Assembly: GCA_018399495.1 (NCBI GenBank)
Contig: JAGYOG010000020.1
Span: 1-47,668, forward strand
DNA: 47,668 nt
DNA from: Sphaerochaeta sp.
GTDB lineage: Bacteria > Spirochaetota > Spirochaetia > Sphaerochaetales > Sphaerochaetaceae
Reading direction: 5' to 3'
Below are positions 26,100 to 34,201 of the stretch, in pieces; the stretch's first letter is position 1; every line of letters starts with the position of its first letter. Made by a program: the position numbers and the translations under genes. Below the pieces are notes generated by a model. That model was not told where the DNA came from, made no database searches, and saw nothing but the letters and a program-made list of their open reading frames with translations.

Positions 26100-27061
26100 A
26101 CCCGTTTCACTTTTGTATCGATGATGTTGTTGATGATCATGACGGTAATCATGACAAAACCCCAGATGGCTGTTGTAAGGAAAGAACTGACCCGAAGTAG
26201 ATTGAATCCACTGGAGAGGAGCTGTAATGTAACCAGGGAGACAACAACCCCGGAGACCCTGCCGAACCCCCCGTCACTGCTTACCCCGCCCAGTACTGCC
26301 GCCAGGATGGTAACCAGCAGGTATGAGTTTCCATACCCTGATTTTGCTGAGTTGAATCGGCTGATCATGACCAATGCTGCAACTCCGGAGCATAGGCCTG
26401 AGACCAGATAGGTTCGCATCAATACCGCATTGTTGTGAATTCCGGAGAATTTTGTTGCCATGGAATTTGAGCCAATCATATACATACTGAAGCCCGTCCG
26501 GGTTTTTCTCAGCAGTACTGACATTGCAATTGCACAGCCTATGAATATCAGCAAGGGGAAGGGGATTCCCCATACGCTCCCATTTCCGATGAAGAGGACA
26601 GCAGGGGAAAATCCCGAGATTACATAGCCCTCGGTGACCACGATTGCAACGCCATTGAACAGTGTCATAGTGCCTAGCGTGGCAAGTATCGGAGTGATGC
26701 CTACATAGGCAACCAGAAATCCGTTGAAGAGGCCGATACTTCCCGAGACGAGGAGGCAAACCAGCATTGCAGTGAGAATGCCCATGGTAGGGGATCCCTC
26801 CATTGCTTTGAGGATCAAGGCAGCACTTATACCCGCCATGTTGGCCGTTGCAATGATGGAGAGGTTGATGCCTCCAGTGATCATGACCACCATCATGCCC
26901 AAGGTCAGGATTCCAAGTTCAGGAAGCTGGAATGCCATACCCTTGAGATTGTTGTAGGTAAGGAACATGCCAGAATTCATCACAATCATGATCAAGGCAA
27001 CCAGGACCATTATGACAAGTAATACGGTTGTTTCATTCTTCTTTATCCTTGGTAGCTTCAT
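26096..27061 (-). CDS. Sugar ABC transporter permease (RbsC/RhaQ type), second
   Basis: A 321-residue permease of the BPD_transp_2 family with eight to ten hydrophobic segments and the typical GGVSSDGGFGRVSG motif near the C-terminus. GGGAGG precedes ATG 27061. It overlaps the end of the other permease gene and the start of rhaB, so it is tightly coupled to both. It presumably forms a heterodimer with its neighbour to import rhamnose or a related deoxyhexose. Confidence 0.9.
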   Translation of the reverse strand: MKLPRIKKNETTVLLVIMVLVALIMIVMNSGMFLTYNNLKGMAFQLPELGILTLGMMVVMITGGINLSIIATANMAGISAALILKAMEGSPTMGILTAMLVCLLVSGSIGLFNGFLVAYVGITPILATLGTMTLFNGVAIVVTEGYVISGFSPAVLFIGNGSVWGIPFPLLIFIGCAIAMSVLLRKTRTGFSMYMIGSNSMATKFSGIHNNAVLMRTYLVSGLCSGVAALVMISRFNSAKSGYGNSYLLVTILAAVLGGVSSDGGFGRVSGVVVSLVTLQLLSSGFNLLRVSSFLTTAIWGFVMITVMIINNIIDTKVKRV

Positions 27062-28095
27062 GAGATGCCTCCCTGTACACTCAGTTTTTCTTGTGGTGAT
27101 TGTTCCTGTACATCGATGAGGGAGGTGACCTTGCTCTTTTTAGCCTTCCAGGAACTGAATCCAACGCTTATGATGATGACCAATCCCACAAACACATCGT
27201 ACCAGACAGCTGGAATCTTCATGAGTGTCATGCCGTTCTGTACGATGGCTAGGAGCATGACCCCGAGGAACATGCCAAACACAGTGCCGACACCTCCCGC
27301 GAGACTCGCTCCTCCCAGTACTACGGCAGCTATGACGTTCAGTTCTTTTCCCACGATTGAGTTCGGGGCAACAGTCTGGACCAGAAGCGCCTGGACAATC
27401 CCTGCGATGGCTGCCATCGCACCCATGAATGCATATACGAATATACGCATGAAACGGACACGGATGCCGACCCGCTGTGCGGAGATTACATCCCCTCCGA
27501 TGGCGTAGATGCTCCTTCCAAGTCTTGTATAGATCAAAAGGAGGCTTGCAAGCACCATGAGAGCGAACCAGATGACCGTGATGATGGAGATTCCGTAGGG
27601 CAGACCGTCCTTCGTGTAAAGGGTCAGGACACGGATGTCGGCAAAGGAGCGGAAATATGGGGGCAAGGTATAGAGCCACTTCCCCTTGGAGAAGACGATA
27701 AGGAGACCATAGTAGAGATTCATGGTCGCGATGGTCGTGATGATTGGGGGGATGGAGAAACGGTCTATCAAATATCCGTTGATCGCTCCGAGCAAGATTC
27801 CGATAAAGATAGCCATGAGGAATGCGAATATCATAGATCCACCGATCTTCAGGCAGACAATCACCGTCAGGTATTCAGCGATTGTAGCGGTCGCGGCGAA
27901 GGAGATGTCGATTCCCCCGGATATGAGGACAAAGAGAACCCCGATCGCCAAGATCCCAATGAATGCATTGCTCTTGAGCAGGTCAAACATATTCTCAAGT
28001 GTCAGGAAGTTTGGGTTGATACTGGTAATAATGAGACTAAATATGATTATGATAGCCAATACATAGGTCTCATGCCGCTTAAGCAATTGTTTCAT
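27058..28095 (-). CDS. Sugar ABC transporter permease (RbsC/RhaP type), first
   Basis: A 345-residue permease of the same family, with multiple membrane segments and the conserved VVLGGASLAGGVGTVFGMFL region near residue 280. GAGGTGA lies ahead of ATG 28095. It follows the ATPase gene by 12 bases. A hydrophilic C-terminal tail after residue 318 is unusual in length but otherwise unremarkable. Confidence 0.9.
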   Translation of the reverse strand: MKQLLKRHETYVLAIIIIFSLIITSINPNFLTLENMFDLLKSNAFIGILAIGVLFVLISGGIDISFAATATIAEYLTVIVCLKIGGSMIFAFLMAIFIGILLGAINGYLIDRFSIPPIITTIATMNLYYGLLIVFSKGKWLYTLPPYFRSFADIRVLTLYTKDGLPYGISIITVIWFALMVLASLLLIYTRLGRSIYAIGGDVISAQRVGIRVRFMRIFVYAFMGAMAAIAGIVQALLVQTVAPNSIVGKELNVIAAVVLGGASLAGGVGTVFGMFLGVMLLAIVQNGMTLMKIPAVWYDVFVGLVIIISVGFSSWKAKKSKVTSLIDVQEQSPQEKLSVQGGIS

Positions 28096-28107
28096 AGCTT
28101 CACCTCA

Positions 28108-29610
28108 TCATACAGCATGGGAGTCGATGAACGATTGCATCTCGTCCTCCGTCGTCCTGGATGATTCGAATTCCCCGATGATTCGACCCCGATTCATAAC
28201 CAATACGCGGTTGCAGTTGTAGAGAACCTCCGGTATCTCATCACTGATTATCATGATTCCCATACCATCTCTTGCAAGCTCCTTGATAATGGTGTGGATG
28301 CTCGACTTTGCCGCAACATCGATCCCTACCGTTGGATTGTCCAGGATGAACAGCTTGGGAGCGGTAGCGATCCATTTTGCGAGAACTACACGCTGCTGGT
28401 TTCCCCCTGAGAGGGTCCTCACAGCAGACTCGGCAGAAGGGATTTTTATGCCAAGCTCATCGACCAGCGCTGCCACGCTCTCTTGCAGTCTTTTCTCATC
28501 CAGAAGACCAAACTTTGTGAGATGGTCATCCAGGATGGTCATCACTATGTTCTTTGCGATGGATTGTTCAAGGATCAATCCTTCGACTAGGCGGTTCTCT
28601 GGAACGTAGGCCACTCCCGCATCCACCACATCCCCCACTGAGTTCAGGTTGAGTTTTTTTCCGTTCAGGTAACACGTTCCACTGGTCGGGGGATTCAAGC
28701 CGAACAGGGCCAAGGCAAGTTCGGTTCGGCCGGATCCCAGGAGGCCGGTAATACCGACTATCTCTCCTGGGTACACCGTCAGGTCTATATCTGCAAAGTT
28801 ATGCTCTTTCTGTAGCTGAGAGCACTGCAGTAGAGGTTGCCCTGATGAGGCGAGTGATACATGGTAGGGTGTATAGGAGGTATTTGCTCCAGTCATGTGG
28901 AACTCGATCTTTTTGTCATCGAGCTCAGAGCTGGGGAAACACCCTGTTTTTTCCCCATCACGAAGTATGGTTACCCGGTCTGCTACCTCGATCAGTTCAT
29001 TGAGTTTATGGCTGATGAACAGAGTGGCAATCCCTTTCTTTTTCAGGTCCTTGATCACCGCAAGCAGTGCATTAACCTCTTTCTTGGTGAGAGCCGTGGT
29101 TGGTTCATCGAGTATCAGCAAGCGTACATCCCGGGTCAAGGCCCTGCTGATAGCAACCAGTTGCTGGTCAGCCATGGTAAGATCGGCCACCGTGGTATCC
29201 AGGGGGAGTGTGACGCCGATTTTTTTCATTGCATTGAGGGCGATCTCATGGTTTCCCTTCCAAGAGATGAAATGACTCTTTGCCGCCATAGTCTCCCCCA
29301 TGGAAATATTTTCCTTGACGGAGAGGTTCGGGAACAGAGACAGATCTTGGTAGATTACCTGAATTCCATAGCGAAGTGCATCCATCCTTGAAAGATGATG
29401 GCATGCATTCCCGTCAATGGTGATTAGAGAACCCTCATCAGGTTGCTCTACACCGCTAATGATTTTCACCAGTGTGGACTTGCCCGATCCGTTGGTGCCT
29501 GCCAAGCAATGTATCTCTCCTTCCCTGATGGAGAAGTCTATATCATGCAAGGCCTGTACCCCCGCGTAGCGTTTATTGATGTGCTGCATTGAGAGAAACT
29601 GATTTTCCAT
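28108..29610 (-). CDS. Sugar ABC transporter ATP-binding protein with two NBDs (RbsA/RhaT type)
   Basis: A 500-residue tandem ATPase. I chose the ATG at 29610; in-frame ATGs at 29622 and 29646 are possible but less family-like. NBD1 has Walker A GTNGSGKST (38-46), signature LTMADQQLVAISRAL and Walker B LLILDEPT. NBD2 has the degenerate Walker A ITGLLGSGRTEL usual in this family, signature LSGGNQQRVVLAKW, and ILDNPTVGIDV, where Asn replaces the usual catalytic Glu. It energises the two permeases encoded next to it. Confidence 0.9.
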   Translation of the reverse strand: MENQFLSMQHINKRYAGVQALHDIDFSIREGEIHCLAGTNGSGKSTLVKIISGVEQPDEGSLITIDGNACHHLSRMDALRYGIQVIYQDLSLFPNLSVKENISMGETMAAKSHFISWKGNHEIALNAMKKIGVTLPLDTTVADLTMADQQLVAISRALTRDVRLLILDEPTTALTKKEVNALLAVIKDLKKKGIATLFISHKLNELIEVADRVTILRDGEKTGCFPSSELDDKKIEFHMTGANTSYTPYHVSLASSGQPLLQCSQLQKEHNFADIDLTVYPGEIVGITGLLGSGRTELALALFGLNPPTSGTCYLNGKKLNLNSVGDVVDAGVAYVPENRLVEGLILEQSIAKNIVMTILDDHLTKFGLLDEKRLQESVAALVDELGIKIPSAESAVRTLSGGNQQRVVLAKWIATAPKLFILDNPTVGIDVAAKSSIHTIIKELARDGMGIMIISDEIPEVLYNCNRVLVMNRGRIIGEFESSRTTEDEMQSFIDSHAV

Positions 29611-29650
29611 AATCCCACTCATTTGTTGGTCTAGCCATTCATACAAAGAA

Positions 29651-29686
29651 AGCTCCGGAACACCACTTTCATACTATTCCGGAGCT
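29651..29686 (-). terminator. Intercistronic stem-loop after binding-protein gene
   Basis: A perfect 10-bp stem, AGCTCCGGAA and TTCCGGAGCT with a 16-base loop, lies just after the binding-protein stop and before the ATPase gene. On the minus strand TTCTTTGTAT follows. It is a likely partial terminator or mRNA-stabilising element that sets binding protein above ATPase. Confidence 0.7.
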
Positions 29687-29701
29687 GTGAAAAACTATAG
29701 G

Positions 29702-30700
29702 TTAGAATCCATAACTATCGACATTATCCTTGGTAATATCCACCATGGCATTCACCATGATCACATCACCCTCAACAGCAACAGCTCCGATACCAGGTAT
29801 TTCCTTTAAATCAGCCAGCTTATTTCCCTCGAGAAGGTACTTTGCCACCCAATTCAATGCGAAACCTGCATCCTTTGGATCCCAGAGGATGCCCTTTGTG
29901 AGTGATCCTTCCTTGAGATAGGGTGCTGCATGCCCAGGAATGACGGTACCGACAACGGTAACCTTTCCTGCCAATCCTTTTTCCTTCAGTGCCTGCGCTG
30001 CTCCCGGAGGTCCCAAGCTTCCAAATCCAACGATACCATCAAGGTCGGGATAGGTCTTGAGCAACTCCAGAGTTTTCTGTTTGGCCAGTTCCTGGTCTTC
30101 TCCACAGGGAATCCTGCTGGTTACCAATTCCAGGTCGGGGTATTTTTCCTGTGCGTACTTAATACCTTCATCAGCCCAAAGATTGTGCAATGGTACGGTG
30201 AGCCCGCCGACGAAGATTGCATACTTCCCAGATGTTCCCATTCCTTCTACCAGCATATCCCAGGTCCTTCGGGCAAAGGCAATGTTGTCGATCAATTCAA
30301 TATCGACATCCTTGCCTGCCTGGTCAGGGGATTCATGGGTGAGGATCAGAATTCCCTGGTCCCTTGCTTTCTTGAACACGGGTTCAAGTGCCGTTGCATC
30401 ATTTGGTGTGATACAGATGGCATCTACATTCTTGCTGATCAGGTCCTCGACCATCTTCACCTGCTGTGCAGGGTCAGCGTCAGAGGGGCCAATCTGGTAT
30501 GCATTCAAGCCTAATTCCTCCTTGGCTTGCACTACACCCTCTTCCAGTCGGTTGAACCAAGGTATTCCTGTGATTTTCACGACTGTTACCACTTCAAATG
30601 CATCATCCGCTACAGCTTTCTGTCCTTGCGAAAATGCCATTGGAGTAGCGAAGAGTACTACCAGAACGACTAGGATCCCCAGTCTCATACTCTTGTACAT
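29702..30700 (-). CDS. Rhamnose-type ABC transporter substrate-binding protein (Peripla_BP_4)
   Basis: A 332-residue periplasmic protein. ATG 30700 follows AAGGAGGA and gives a leader, MYKSMRLGILVVLVVLFATP then MAFSQGQ. Upstream in-frame codons to 30778 lie in the aldolase gene and are ignored. The mature part has type I binding-protein features: ITGIPWFNRLEEGVVQAKEE near the start, LISKNVDAICITPND, and VVGTVIPGHAAPYLKEG. It resembles RhaS/LsrB proteins. The kinase and aldolase nearby make rhamnose a better guess than autoinducer-2. Confidence 0.88.
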   Translation of the reverse strand: MYKSMRLGILVVLVVLFATPMAFSQGQKAVADDAFEVVTVVKITGIPWFNRLEEGVVQAKEELGLNAYQIGPSDADPAQQVKMVEDLISKNVDAICITPNDATALEPVFKKARDQGILILTHESPDQAGKDVDIELIDNIAFARRTWDMLVEGMGTSGKYAIFVGGLTVPLHNLWADEGIKYAQEKYPDLELVTSRIPCGEDQELAKQKTLELLKTYPDLDGIVGFGSLGPPGAAQALKEKGLAGKVTVVGTVIPGHAAPYLKEGSLTKGILWDPKDAGFALNWVAKYLLEGNKLADLKEIPGIGAVAVEGDVIMVNAMVDITKDNVDSYGF

Positions 30701-30746
30701 ACATATCCTCCTTATTGTTTCCCAGCATATGCCGGGACAATCTCCG

Positions 30747-31409
30747 TTACTTGTCCTGCCCGTAGTGGTTGCGTGCAAAGTCTTGCATTGCCCGCATATC
30801 CTCGGTACTGATAACCTGAGGGTCGCCCAGAATCTTGGCCAGGATGAAGGTATGGGCTGATTTTTCTACCACGTGGCATACTTTCAGAGCCATGGGTATG
30901 TCTGTCCCTACGCAGATGGTGCCATGGTTTGGAACCAGTACGGCATTTCTGTCCCCCAATGCCTTCACCACGTTGCCGGCAAGTTCCGGGGTGCCGGGTA
31001 GTGAGTAGTCTGCATTGATGATCTTGTCACCAACCAGTTGGACAAAATCCTCACTGATTCCCGGAATATCCTGCCTGGTGACCCCGAAGGCACTTGAGTA
31101 GACAGGGTGGGTGTGGATGACGGCGTTCACATCGCTTCGTGCGTTCATAATGCTGATGTGGAAGTGGTACTCGATGGAGGGTTTTCTATGTCCCCATACA
31201 ATCTCCATGTTCTTGTTCATGACCACTATGTCATCTTCTTGTATCTGGTTATACGGCATGCCGCTGGGTTTGATGTATATCAGTCCTGTCTCCGTGTCGC
31301 GGACACTGATGTTTCCCCATGTCCCCACGGTAAGGCCCATTGCCACCATGGTATTCCCTGCGTCGACAACCATCTGCTTGTATGACTTCTTGATTCTGCT
31401 ATCTTCCAT
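30747..31409 (-). CDS. Class II aldolase (L-rhamnulose/L-fuculose 1-phosphate aldolase type)
   Basis: A 220-residue zinc aldolase, predicted to split the ketose 1-phosphate made by the kinase into dihydroxyacetone phosphate and L-lactaldehyde. Zinc ligands His99, His101 (IHTHP) and His162 (NHGTICVG) and catalytic Glu80 (KPSIEYHFH) are all present. Their spacing is the same as in E. coli FucA (73, 92, 94, 155). Its length is also closer to FucA than to the larger E. coli RhaD, so specificity rests on the rhaB context. AAGGGGA precedes ATG 31409. It is first in the operon and divergent from the DeoR gene. Confidence 0.87.
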   Translation of the reverse strand: MEDSRIKKSYKQMVVDAGNTMVAMGLTVGTWGNISVRDTETGLIYIKPSGMPYNQIQEDDIVVMNKNMEIVWGHRKPSIEYHFHISIMNARSDVNAVIHTHPVYSSAFGVTRQDIPGISEDFVQLVGDKIINADYSLPGTPELAGNVVKALGDRNAVLVPNHGTICVGTDIPMALKVCHVVEKSAHTFILAKILGDPQVISTEDMRAMQDFARNHYGQDK

Positions 31410-31441
31410 TAAGGTCCCCTTTGGGTGAAACTAATTTGAAA

Positions 31442-31487
31442 TGTTAAATAATTAACAATTATGTTAATATTATACCTAGTATTAACA
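31442..31487. promoter_or_regulatory. Operator palindromes for the DeoR regulator
   Basis: In the AT-rich 250-base divergent region, TGTTAA-ATAA-TTAACA (31442-31457) and TGTTAATA-10 bases-TATTAACA (31462-31487) are perfect inverted repeats. A lone TTAACATTAA lies at 31600-31609, near the DeoR side. The shared TGTTAA half-site suggests one regulator controls both directions. No other gene lies in this gap. Confidence 0.65.
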
Positions 31488-31659
31488 TTTGTCAATAAAT
31501 TTAAAAAATATTTAACTACTTTATATATATAGAATAAATAATTTACTTCAAAAATAACCATATGAGTTACCAATATTAATTGAGAAAAATGTCGCACAAT
31601 TAACATTAATTTGATATTATAGTACCAAGTAGTGGACACACACAAAGGAGATGCATGGG

Positions 31660-32433
31660 ATGACGCGAGATGAACGGATGAAAAAAATGCAAGCATTTGT
31701 CCGCATGCACAAGTCTTCAACAATCCAAGAGATTGCAGATATGTTGGGTGTCTCCCATATGACAGTACGTAGGGATTTGAACACACTCTCTGAGTTCGAT
31801 TCCTTGAGGGTGATTCATGGTGGTGTGATTTATAGAGAGGAAGAGACCGAACACTCCGACAGGTACAGTATCGGGCAGGCGAAGACCACCATGTACGCTG
31901 AGAAGCTACGAATTGCACAGAAAGCGGTCTCATTGATAGAATCTGATGACATCATTATCATAGACGCAGGGTCAACCGGTGAGTTGATCGCTGAGCTCTT
32001 ACCTGAAGATATTCCCCTTACTGTCATCTGCTATGCGCTGAATATCGCTACTGTTGTATCGAGCAAGAAGAATTGCTCATTGATTGTAACTGGTGGGTAT
32101 TTCCATCAGAGTTCCATGGTACTGGAGAGTAACGAAGGGTTGCAACTTTTGAAACAGAACCGGGCAAACAAGACCTTCATCACCGCCAGCGGTGTCAATG
32201 TCGAGCTTGGGGTGACCTGTTCCAACTTCTTCGAGCGGACAACCAAGCAGACGGCGTTGCACTCTGCAAGTATGCGTATCCTTGTAGCCGACTCCTCGAA
32301 GTTCGGGGTGGTGAGGACCGGACACTACGCGGATGTTGAGGATTTCGACATCATCATCACTGATACAGGCGTACAGGAAGAGGAGCTTAATCCGTTGAGA
32401 CATATTGAGCATCTCACCGTGTACCGAGTATAA
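31660..32433 (+). CDS. DeoR family transcriptional regulator
   Basis: A 257-residue protein. ATG 31660 is preferred because AAAGGAG ends nine bases upstream; ATG 31651 would overlap the ribosome site. The N-terminal HTH_DeoR (SSTIQEIADMLGVSHMTVRR) is followed by a DeoRC sensor with IIDAGSTGELIAELL and FITASGVNVELGVTCSNFFE, typical of regulators that sense phosphorylated sugars. It is divergent from the rhamnose operon and is most likely its repressor, induced by rhamnulose 1-phosphate or a similar intermediate. Confidence 0.92.
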   Translation: MTRDERMKKMQAFVRMHKSSTIQEIADMLGVSHMTVRRDLNTLSEFDSLRVIHGGVIYREEETEHSDRYSIGQAKTTMYAEKLRIAQKAVSLIESDDIIIIDAGSTGELIAELLPEDIPLTVICYALNIATVVSSKKNCSLIVTGGYFHQSSMVLESNEGLQLLKQNRANKTFITASGVNVELGVTCSNFFERTTKQTALHSASMRILVADSSKFGVVRTGHYADVEDFDIIITDTGVQEEELNPLRHIEHLTVYRV

Positions 32434-32439
32434 TTGTTG

Positions 32440-32702
32440 TTCTCCGTCTCTCCTGTAGCAATGAAGAAGGCACGTATACCCAGAACATGAATATCATGAG
32501 GATAGCGATGGGGAGTCTCTGAATGCGGAGAAGTGCGCATTCTCACCATGCTAAAGCAAGGTTCCATTTGTGCTGGAGGAATCGTCGGGCTGAAGACAAC
32601 AAAAGATTAGCCGCCCAAGGTGCTAGGCTAGTTGACAACTCACGCAACAGACTTGTGGGAAATTCACCCGATATATTCCCCTTGGGGAGTAAGGATCAAC
32701 AT
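32440..32702 (+). pseudogene. Relic of the 3' end of an AlbA_2 gene (copy of 24250-24530)
   Basis: Just after the DeoR stop, the sequence runs parallel to the 3' end of the AlbA_2 gene. Both have GCAATGAAGAAGGCACGTAT, GAATGCGGAGAAG, GCTAAAGCAAG, GGGCTGAAGACAACAAAAG, ACTCACGCAACAGA and GATATATTCCCCTTGGGGAG in the same order. Small deletions and substitutions destroy the frame. This is a dead fragment of a paralogue or of a duplication. It fills most of the 360-base gap before the cupin gene. Confidence 0.85.
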
Positions 32703-32793
32703 AGTTCTTCAAGCATTCTCTCGTAATAAGATGACCTAATCATAGTTGCATTCACTGTATTGCTCCAGCATACTAGCAAGAAAGGAGTCAATT

Positions 32794-33111
32794 ATGAGTT
32801 CAAAACAAAATACATTTGAAGTAGTTGCCGAGGGGGTGAAGCGGAAGATTCTCTCCTACAATGAGACAATCATGGCAGTGGAAGTCCACTTTGAAGCAGG
32901 TGGAGTTGGTTCCGTTCACTCCCATCCCCATACCCAGTTGACCTATGTATTAGATGGCTCTTTCACCTTTACCATTGATGGAAAGCCTGTAGAGGTTTCA
33001 AAGGGAGATACCCTTGTCTTTGAACCAAATGTAAAGCATGGGACCACCTGCCTGGAGAAGGGATTGGTTCTGGATGTATTCACTCCATACAGGGAAGATT
33101 TTGTGGGGTGA
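32794..33111 (+). CDS. KdgF-like cupin protein
   Basis: A 105-residue single-domain cupin. ATG 32794 has AAAGGAG upstream; earlier in-frame codons are rejected. Metal ligands are likely His42, His44 or His46, Gln48 (SVHSHPHTQL) and His82 (VKHG). The C-terminal LDVFTPYREDFV is typical of KdgF-type cupins, which linearise unsaturated uronates from pectin or alginate. It stands alone between the DeoR gene and the converging dehydrogenase gene, so its pathway here is uncertain. A remnant of a near relative lies at 42017-42083. Confidence 0.82.
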   Translation: MSSKQNTFEVVAEGVKRKILSYNETIMAVEVHFEAGGVGSVHSHPHTQLTYVLDGSFTFTIDGKPVEVSKGDTLVFEPNVKHGTTCLEKGLVLDVFTPYREDFVG

Positions 33112-33142
33112 GTTTTTCTTCAGAAAAACCACCGCACTGTAC

Positions 33143-33180
33143 AAAAAAATGGAGAGCATAACATGTGTTGCACTCTCCAT
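33143..33180 (-). terminator. Rho-independent terminator of the Tct/transketolase operon
   Basis: On the minus strand the stem ATGGAGAG...CTCTCCAT, with partial inner pairing, is followed by seven T residues, 20 bases after the dehydrogenase stop. A short GTTTTTC/GAAAAAC hairpin at 33112-33129 may serve the converging cupin gene. Confidence 0.85.
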
Positions 33181-33199
33181 GATGTTGTACTGTGATTGA

Positions 33200-34159
33200 C
33201 TATGATACGATATTCTTCGGATTGCCTTCCATGAATGCCTTTAGATTATCTGCAGCCAGACCCATCAGACGTTTTCTTGCACTTTCTGTTGCCCAGGAAA
33301 TATGGGGAGTGATGTAGCAGTTCTTTGCCGTAAGCAATGGATTGTTTGCCTTGATTGGCTCTGTCGAAACCACATCCAAACCAGCACCAGCGATATGTCC
33401 GCTATTGAGTGCATCAGCCAGATCCTGTTCACAAACAAGAGGGCCTCTGCTGGTATTGATTAAGAAACTACCTTGTTTCATGATCGAAATTTTCTCTTTG
33501 TTCAGAAACTCCTTGTTTTGCTCTGTAAGTGGGCAGTGTAAGCTGATGACATCCGAGGACGAAAGCAATGTATCGAGATCAACAAAATCAACACCTGTTT
33601 CTTCATCTGGTGCAGAGATGAATGGATCATAGGATACAACATGCATCCCGAAAGAGCGGGCTATCTGTGCTGTTGCTTTCCCGATTCTTCCGTAGCCAAC
33701 AAGGCCCAATGTCTTGCCCTCTAGTTCTATGAGGGGGTACTCCCAGTAGCAGAAATCAGGGCATGCCTGCCATTTGCCCTTCGCAACACCCTCAGCATGT
33801 TCAGCAACATGCTGGGTGAGATGCAATAGGTGGGCAAATACCATCTGGGCCACTGAACGGGTGCCATAGGTAGGAATATTAGTGACAGTAATTCCTCTCT
33901 CAGCAGCAGCTTGTACGTCAACAACATTAAAACCTGTTGCCAGAACACCGATGTACTTCAGTGAAGGAAGTTTATCAAGTGTTTTAGCCGTGATAGGGGT
34001 TTTATTGGTGAGTAAATAAGTAGCGTCTTGTGCTCTCTCGACGATGCAATCTTCGTCAGTTCTTTCATACACACAAAGTTGCCCCAGATCCTCAAATGCT
34101 TCCCAGCTCATATCTCCTGGATTCAAGGTAAATCCATCCAAAACCACAATTTTTTCCAT
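33200..34159 (-). CDS. D-2-hydroxyacid dehydrogenase (hydroxypyruvate/glyoxylate reductase type)
   Basis: A 319-residue NAD(P)-dependent enzyme. The Rossmann motif GYGRIG lies at 155-160 with Asp178 (SYDPF) near the cofactor ribose, favouring NADH. Catalytic Arg238 (NTSRGPLV), Glu267 (DVVSTEP) and His286 (TPHISW) are all present. AGAGAGGA precedes the ATG. It is last in the operon. In this family the usual substrates are hydroxypyruvate, glyoxylate or related 2-oxoacids, so it may reduce the 2-oxoacid left after the transketolase and isomerase steps. That role is inference. Confidence 0.9.
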   Translation of the reverse strand: MEKIVVLDGFTLNPGDMSWEAFEDLGQLCVYERTDEDCIVERAQDATYLLTNKTPITAKTLDKLPSLKYIGVLATGFNVVDVQAAAERGITVTNIPTYGTRSVAQMVFAHLLHLTQHVAEHAEGVAKGKWQACPDFCYWEYPLIELEGKTLGLVGYGRIGKATAQIARSFGMHVVSYDPFISAPDEETGVDFVDLDTLLSSSDVISLHCPLTEQNKEFLNKEKISIMKQGSFLINTSRGPLVCEQDLADALNSGHIAGAGLDVVSTEPIKANNPLLTAKNCYITPHISWATESARKRLMGLAADNLKAFMEGNPKNIVS

Positions 34160-34201
34160 ACGTATCCTCTCTATCTTGATTAGACTTTGCCTGTATACAC
34201 T

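Noticed and set aside
30057-30860. 267-codon plus-strand frame opposite the rhamnose-type binding protein
   Set aside because: It overlaps two well-supported minus-strand genes and reads as low-information Ser/Ile-rich antisense.
24663-31409. Autoinducer-2 (Lsr) uptake system
   Set aside because: The binding protein and permeases are similar in type, but the kinase is RhaB-like rather than LsrK-like, and no LsrF/LsrG is present.
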